Assembly: GCF_000715075.1 (NCBI RefSeq)
Contig: NC_134096.1
Coordinates: forward strand, 65,787,026-65,851,025
DNA length: 64,000 nucleotides
Source of the DNA: Nicotiana tabacum
Taxonomy: Eukaryota; Streptophyta; Magnoliopsida; Solanales; Solanaceae
Reading direction: 5' to 3'
In this document: positions 57,691 to 64,000 of the stretch, piece by piece
How the letters are laid out: each line of letters begins with the position of its first letter
Numbering within the stretch: the stretch's first letter is position 1
Program-made: the position numbers and the translations under genes
Notes under the pieces: model-generated
What the model was told of the DNA's origin: nothing
The model's input: only the letters and a program-made list of their open reading frames with translations
Database searches by the model: none

Positions 57691-59248
57691 CGCATATGAT
57701 AGGTGACAGGCGTGTGGGCGTACACCGTAAGAGTTGTGACTTGATAAATTCCTTGGAACTGTGTGGTTGAATAATATGTTGATATCCATATATTTTCCAC
57801 GTATTAGAGAAATCGAACTATAAATCATTTTTAAAATATATTTTGATACTGTAGGGACCTATAGAGGTCATGTACATATTGAATTGCCTGCTAAATTGTT
57901 GTCTTGCACTCAATCACAATTTTACTTGCACATTACATCTCAGTCTGTATTGTTCATTATTGATGCATCATATCATTGTTGTTTGGGCTGCTTATCATGA
58001 TATCTAAGAGCCCAAGAGACTTGAGAGGTTGATGACTCAGTAAGGCCGAGGGCCTGATTGTGAGGATATTAATGGGATCGTACTGCATGCCGCATCATGT
58101 TTCATTGATTTATGGCATGATTGGCTTGTTATAACGCTTGGGCTGAAGGAGCCCTTCCGGAGTCTGTATACACCGCCAGTGAGCGCAGGTACCTACTGAG
58201 TATCGAGTGCCTAATGCCGAGTGCTGTGTGATTAAAAGGAATGAGTGACTGCGAGAAAAGAGTGATTGTGAGGTTGGAGAGAATGAAAGGACTGAGCGAC
58301 TATTGCTCTAAGAGGATGCATTGATTTCATTATTTTTGCACTTCAGCTATCATATATCACTATTTTGGAAATTTCTAAGAGATATTATCTTCTGGTTCAG
58401 TTGAACTTGATATCAAATTACTGTTTGGGTCTTAAACATGTTGAACTTCAAAGCATACCTACATTCTTATGTTGAAAATTACTGTAATTGGACTTAGTTG
58501 TGAAGCTCGTCACTAATTTCAATTATTCATTTAGTATTGTGAGTTACTGAGTTGGTTGTACTCATACTACACCCTGCACTTCGTGTGCAGATCCATGTAT
58601 TCCCAGACACAGTGGGTGTTGATTTCTTCATGCAGTTGATTTTTTGAAGATTCCGAGGTAGCTTACGATGTTTGGAAGATCTTGTCTCTCCTTCCCTATC
58701 TTCTTGCATAATATATTTAGTCTCAGACTATTATAGACTGTGTTTTTCATACTTCTAATGTAAAGATGCTCATATAATATGTGACACCCCGATAGTTGGA
58801 AATTTTGCGTTGAGTCTTTGGGTTTTATCCCTGATCATGAGAATGTTTGTTATTTAATCTGCTTTAATTTTTTTTCTGTTAAAAGTGTTGTATTTATGTA
58901 TTTATTTCGTAATGTTGTCCTTCCTAGTACCACGATAGACGCCATCACGACAAGTTAGGATTTTGGGTATCAGAGCCTACATTACATAGGTCTCACGAGT
59001 CATGAGCAAGTTTAATAGAGTCTTGCGGATTGGTATGGAGACGTTTGTACTTATCTTCGAGAGGTTGCCTAACTTTTAGGAAAATTTCACTTTCTTGTAT
59101 TCTGTCGTGCGAATTTATTGATTCCGGAAACAAAATTTCTGTTATTCTATTCTTTCACAGATGGTGAGGACACGCACTACCGGATCGGACGGCCAGCCAT
59201 TAGTGCCACCAATTAGGGCCACGAGAGGCCGGGGCCGAGGTAGAGGTG
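57668..59248 (+). repeat. array unit 2
   Basis: Complete except for a deletion of about 14 bases at the LTR end and primer site: GGATTTTGGG joins TATCAGAGCC, removing the CGTGACA end and the first bases of the primer site. Confidence 0.85.
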
Positions 59249-59271
59249 ATATGTGTTTTGTTTTTAGGTGA
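59161..59271 (+). CDS. 36-codon Arg/Gly-rich junction ORF, unit 2
   Basis: Same frame and length as in unit 1, with Leu and Ile substitutions in the linker and DMCFVFR before the TGA. Preceded by TTCTTTCACAG, a possible splice acceptor. Confidence 0.4.
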   Translation: MVRTRTTGSDGQPLVPPIRATRGRGRGRGDMCFVFR

Positions 59272-60841
59272 CGCATATGATAGGTGACAGGCGTGTGGGC
59301 GTGCACCGTAAGAGTTGTGACTTGATAAATTCCATGGAACTGTGTGGTTGAATAATTTGTTGATATCCGTACATTTTCCAAGTATTAGAGAAATCGAACT
59401 GTAAATTATGTTTAAAATATGTGTTGATACTGTAGGGACCCATAGAGGTCATGTACATATTAATTGCCTGCTAAATTGTTGTCTTTCACTCAGTCACAGT
59501 TTTACTTGCACATTACATCTCAGTCTCTATTGTTCATTATTGATGCATCATATCATTGTTGTTTGGGCTGCTTATCATGATTTCTGAGAGCCCGAGAGAC
59601 TGGAGAGGTTGATGACTGTGTGAGGCCGAGGGCCTGATTGTGAGGATAATTTTGGGACCGAGCTGCATGCCGCATCATGTTTCATTGACTTATGGCATGA
59701 TTGGCTTGTTATAGCGCTTGGGCTGAAGGAGCCCTTCCGGAGTCTGTACACACCCCCAATGAGCGTAGGTACCTACTAAGTGCCGATTGTCAAGTGCCTA
59801 GTGCCAAGTGCTGTGAGATTGAAAGGAATGAGTGACTGCGAGAAAAGAGTGATTGTGAGGTTGGAGAGAATGAAAGGACTGAGCGATTATTACTCTGAGA
59901 GGATGCATTGATTTCATTATTTTTGCACTTCAGCTATCATATATCACTGTTTTGGAAATTTATGAGAGATATTATCTTCTGTTTCAGTTGAACTTGATAT
60001 CAAATTACTGTTTGGGTCTTAAACATGTTGAACTTCAAAGCATGCCTACCTTCTTATGTTCAAAATTACTGTAATTGGACTTAGTTATAAAGCTCGTCAC
60101 TACTTTTAATTATTCATTTAGTAATGTGAGTTACTGAGTTGGTTGTACTCATAGTACACCCTGTACTTCTTGTGCAGATCCATGTATTCCCAGACACAGT
60201 GGGTGTTGATTTCTTCATGTAGTTATTTTTTTGGAGATTCCGAGGTAGCTTACAGTGTTTGGAAGATCTTGTCTCTCCTTCCCTATCTTCTTGCTCAGTA
60301 TATTTAGTCTCAGACTATTATAGACCGTGTTTTTCAGACTTGTGATGTATAGATGCTCATGTAATATGTGACACCCCGATAGTTGGGAATTTCGCGTTGA
60401 GTCTTGGTGTTTTATCACTGTTCATGAGAATGTTTGTTATTTAAACTGCTTTAATTTATTTTCTGTTAAAAGTGTTGTATTTATTTTATAATGTTGTCCA
60501 TCCTAGTACCACGATAAACACTATCACGACAAGTTAGGATTTTGGGTCGTGACAAGTTGGTATCAGAGCCTAGATTACATAGGTCTTACGAGTCATGAGC
60601 AAGTTTAGTAGAGTCTTGCGGATCGGTATGGAGACGTCTGTACTTATCTTCGAAAAGTTGCCTAACTTTTAGGAAAATTGCACTTTCTTGTATTCTATCG
60701 TGCGAATTTATTGATTCCGGAAACTAAATTTCTGTTATTCTATTCTCTCACAGATGGTGAGGACACGCACTACCGGATCGGACGGCCAGCCATCAGTGCC
60801 ACCAGTTAGGGCCACGAGAGGCCGGGGCCGAGGTAGAGGTG
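59249..60841 (+). repeat. array unit 3
   Basis: Full unit: LTR interior, LTR end TCGTGACA at 60554, primer site at 60558, leader and gag start at 60754. Nearly identical to unit 4 over its length. Confidence 0.88.
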
Positions 60842-60864
60842 ATATGCGTTTTGTTTTTAGGTGA
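60754..60864 (+). CDS. 36-codon Arg/Gly-rich junction ORF, unit 3
   Basis: Same frame and length; ends DMRFVFR then TGA. Leader and CAG before ATG are intact. Confidence 0.4.
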   Translation: MVRTRTTGSDGQPSVPPVRATRGRGRGRGDMRFVFR

Positions 60865-62452
60865 CGCATATGATAGGTGACAGGCGTGTGGGCGTGCACC
60901 GTAAGAGTTGTGACTTGATAAATTCCATGGAACTGTGTGGTTGAATAATTTGTTGATATCCGTACATTTTCTAAGTATTAGAGAAATCGAACTGTAAATT
61001 ATGTTTAAAATATGTGTTGATACTGTAGGGACCCATAGAGGTCATGTACATATTAATTGCCTGCTAAATTGTTGTCTTTCACTCAGTCACAGTTTTACTT
61101 GCACATTACATCTCAGTCTCTATTGTTCATTATTGATGCATCATATCATTGTTGTTTGGGTTGCTTATCATGATTTCTGAGAGCCCGAGAGACTGGAGAG
61201 GTTGATGACTGTGTGAGGCCGAGGGCCTGATTATGAGGATAATTTTGGGACCGGGCTGCATGCCGCATCATGTTTCATTGATTTATGACATGATTGGCTT
61301 GTTATAGCGCTTGGGCTGAAGGAGCCCTTCCGGAGTCTGTACACACCCCCAGTGAGCGTAGGTACCTACTAAGTGTCGATTGTCAAGTGCCTAGTGCCGA
61401 GTGCTGTGAGATTGAAAGGAATGAGTGACTGCGAGAAAAGAGTGATTGTGAGGTTGGAGAGAATGAAAGGACTGAGCGATTATTATTTTGAGAGGATGCA
61501 TTGATTTCATTATTTTTGCACTTCAGCTATCATATATCACTGTTTTGGAAATTTATGAGAGATATTATCTTCTGTTTCAGTTGAACTTGATATCAAATTA
61601 CTGTTTGGGTCTTAAACATGTTGAACTTCAAAGCATGCCTACCTTCTTATGTTCAAAATTACTGTAATTGGACTTAGTTATAAAGCTCGTCACTACTTTT
61701 AATTATTCATTTAGTAATGTGAGTTACTGAGTTGGTTGTACTCATAGTACACCCTGTACTTCTTGTGCAGATCCATGTATTCCCAGACACAGTGGGTGTT
61801 GATTTCTTCATGTAGTTGTTTTTTTGGAGATTCTGAGGTAGCTTACACTGTTTGGAAGATCTTGTCTCTCCTTCCCTATCTTCTTGCTTAGTATATTTAG
61901 TCTCAGACTATTATAGACCGTATTTTTCAGACTTGTGATGTATAGATGCTCATGTAATATGTGACACCCCGATAGTTGGGAATTTCGCGTTGAATCTTGG
62001 TGTTTTATCACTGTTCATGAGAATGTTTGTTATTTAAACTGCTTTAATTTATTTTCTGTTAAAAGTGTTGTATTTATTTTATAATGTTGTCCATCCTAGT
62101 ACCACGATAAACACTATCACGACAAGTTAGGATTTTGGGTCGTGACAAGTTGGTATCAGAGCCTAGATTACATAGGTCTTACGAGTCATGAGCAAGTTTA
62201 GTAGAGTCTTGCGGATCGGTATGGAGACGTCTGTACTTATCTTCGAGAGGTTGCCTAACTTTTAGGAAAATTGCACTTTCTTGTATTCTGTCGTGCGAAT
62301 TTATTGATTCGGGAAACTAAATTTTTGTTATTCTATTCTCTCACAGATGGTGAGGACACGCACTACCGGATCGGACGGCCAGCCACCAGTGCCATCAGTT
62401 AGGGCCGCGAGAGGCCGGGGCCATGGTAGAGGCCAAGGCCGAGGTAGAGGTG
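60842..62452 (+). repeat. array unit 4
   Basis: Full unit with LTR end at 62147, primer site at 62151 and gag start at 62347. Its gag part has an extra 18 bases (six codons of the Arg/Gly run). Confidence 0.88.
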
Positions 62453-62475
62453 ATATGCGTTTGGTTTTGAGGTGA
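62347..62475 (+). CDS. 42-codon Arg/Gly-rich junction ORF, unit 4
   Basis: Same as the other units but six codons longer in the Arg/Gly run; it ends DMRLVLR then TGA. The extra length keeps the frame. Confidence 0.4.
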   Translation: MVRTRTTGSDGQPPVPSVRAARGRGHGRGQGRGRGDMRLVLR

Positions 62476-64000
62476 CGCACATGCTAGGTGACAGGCGTGT
62501 GGGCATGCACCGTAAGAGTTGTGACTTGATAAATTTCATGGAACTGTGTGGTTGAATAATATGTTGATATCCGTACATTTTCCACATATTAGAGAAATCG
62601 AACTATAAATTATGTTTAAAATATGTGTTGATACTGTAGGGACCCATAGAGGTCATGTACATATTAATTGCCTGCTAAATTGTTGTCTTTCACTCAGTCA
62701 TAGTTTTACTTGCACATTACATCTCAGTCTTTATTGTTCACTATTGATGCATCATATCATTGTTGTTTGGGCTGCTTATCATGATTTCTGAGAGCCCGAG
62801 AGACTGGAGAGGTTGATGTCTGAGTGAGGCCGAGGGCATGATTGTGAGGATATTTATAGGGCCGGGCTGCATGCCGCATCATGTTTCATTAATTTATGGC
62901 ATGATTGGCTTGTTATAGTGCTTGGGCCGAAGGAGCCCTTCCGGAGTCTGTACACACCCCCAGTGAGCGCAGGTACCTACTAAGTGCTGAGTGTCGAGTG
63001 CCTAGTGCCGAGTGTTGTATGATTGAAAGGAATGAGTGACTGCAAGGAAAGAATGATTGTGAGGTTGGAGAGAATGAAAGGACAGAGCGACTATTGCTCT
63101 GAGAGGATGCATTGATTTCATTATTTTTGCACTTCAGCTGTCATATATCACTGTTTTGGAAATTTCTGAGAGATATTATCTTTTGTTTCAGTTGAACTTG
63201 GTATGAAATTGCTGTCTGGGTTTTAAAATTGTTGAACTTCAAAGCATGCCTACCTTCTTATGTTGAAAATTATTGTAATTGGACTTAGTTATGAAGCTCG
63301 ATACTACTTTCAATTCTTCATTTTGTATTGTGAGTTACTGAGTTGGTTGTACTCATACTGTACCCTGCACTTCGTGTGCAGATCCAGGTATTCCCAGACA
63401 TAGTGGGTGTTGATTTCTTCATGCAGTTGATTTTTTGGAGATTCCGAGGTAGCTTACGGTGTTTCGCAGATCTTGTCTCTCCTTCCCTATCTTCTTGCTT
63501 AGTATATTTAGTCTCAGACTATTATATACCATATTTTTCTGCCTTGTGATGTATAGATGCTCGTGTAATCTGTGACACCCCGATAGTTGGGAATTTCGTG
63601 TTGAGTCTTGGGGTTTTATCCCTGATCATGAGAATATTTGTTATTTAAACCGCTTTAATTTATTTTCTGTTAAACGTTTAGCAGGCAATTCAATGTTGTC
63701 CATCCTAGTACCACGATAAACACTATCACGACAAGTTAGGATTTTGGGTCGTGACAAGTTGGTATCAGAGCCTAGATTACATAGGTCTTACGAGTCATGA
63801 GCAAGTTTAGTAGAGTCTTGCGGATCGGTATGGAGACGTCTGTACTTATCTTCGAGAGGTAGCCTAACTTTTAGGAAAATTGCACTTTCTTGTATTCTGT
63901 CGTGCGAATTTATTGATTCCGAAAACTAAATTTCTGTTATTCTATTCTCTCACAGATGGTGAGGACACGCACTACCGGATCGGACGGCCAGCCACCAGTG
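62453..64000 (+). repeat. array unit 5 (cut by the window end)
   Basis: LTR end at 63756, primer site at 63760 and gag start at 63956. It carries an 18-base inverted insertion at 63677-63694. The junction back into the LTR would lie beyond 64000. Confidence 0.85.

Larger units (their letters stand above)
57249..64000 (+). repeat. tandem array of about 1.59-kb units made of LTR 3' half, PBS, leader and gag start
   Basis: The gag start ATGGTGAGGACACGCACTAC occurs at 57149, 57580, 59161, 60754, 62347 and 63956, giving steps of 431, 1581, 1593, 1593 and 1609. After each gag start the sequence returns to the same LTR interior point (about TTTGGTTTTGAGGTGACGCA, equivalent to 56231 in the full LTR). 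Units are head to tail and continue past the window end. The two middle units are nearly identical. No LTR start (TGTAATGACC) occurs inside the array. Confidence 0.92.

Overview
The window is repeat DNA from a plant nuclear genome. The retrotransposon families present (Athila and Tat lineages, and chromovirus-type elements primed by initiator-Met tRNA) and the LTR sequences themselves look like Solanaceae, probably Nicotiana or a relative; the genus is an inference. I see no intact host gene. Nearly all of the window is LTR retrotransposon sequence, much of it nested, and no element keeps an open gag-pol.

Layout: 1-21862 is the 3' part of an old plus-strand Tat-lineage element. It has 68-bp tandem repeats, an antisense additional ORF on the minus strand, a duplicated polypurine tract and a 3' LTR. 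That antisense ORF is split by a complete 17.2-kb Athila-type element on the minus strand (2247-19430, target duplication GCCTC), which carries decayed gag, protease, RT, RNase H, integrase and env-like reading frames. A 3.6-kb solo LTR (4682-8266) sits inside the Athila element, giving three nesting levels. A second solo LTR (22155-22858, target duplication TGGGT) and a possible host exon remnant follow.

23277-42956 is a minus-strand element with a long non-coding interior (LARD-like). A 10.2-kb chromovirus-type element (30999-41179), reduced to gag and a protease scrap, is inserted in its 5' LTR. 43885-53810 is a related LARD-like element on the plus strand (target duplication TTCAC). From 55105 there is one more LTR with primer-binding site and gag start, after which the sequence becomes a head-to-tail tandem array of units of about 1.59 kb running off the window end at 64000. 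Each unit is an LTR 3' half, primer-binding site, leader and gag start, fused back into the middle of the LTR.

The three signals I rate highest are: (1) this retrotransposon-derived satellite-like array, with a short Arg/Gly-rich ORF kept open across its junction; (2) arrays of GCGGCCGC/GCGGTCCGC-type sites spaced 19-22 bp apart (two helical turns) in the Athila U3, next to a second TATA box before the env-like ORF, with similar CpG-rich arrays in unrelated LTRs; (3) two LARD-like copies that share a non-coding interior. Coordinates of decayed coding regions are approximate because frames are broken.
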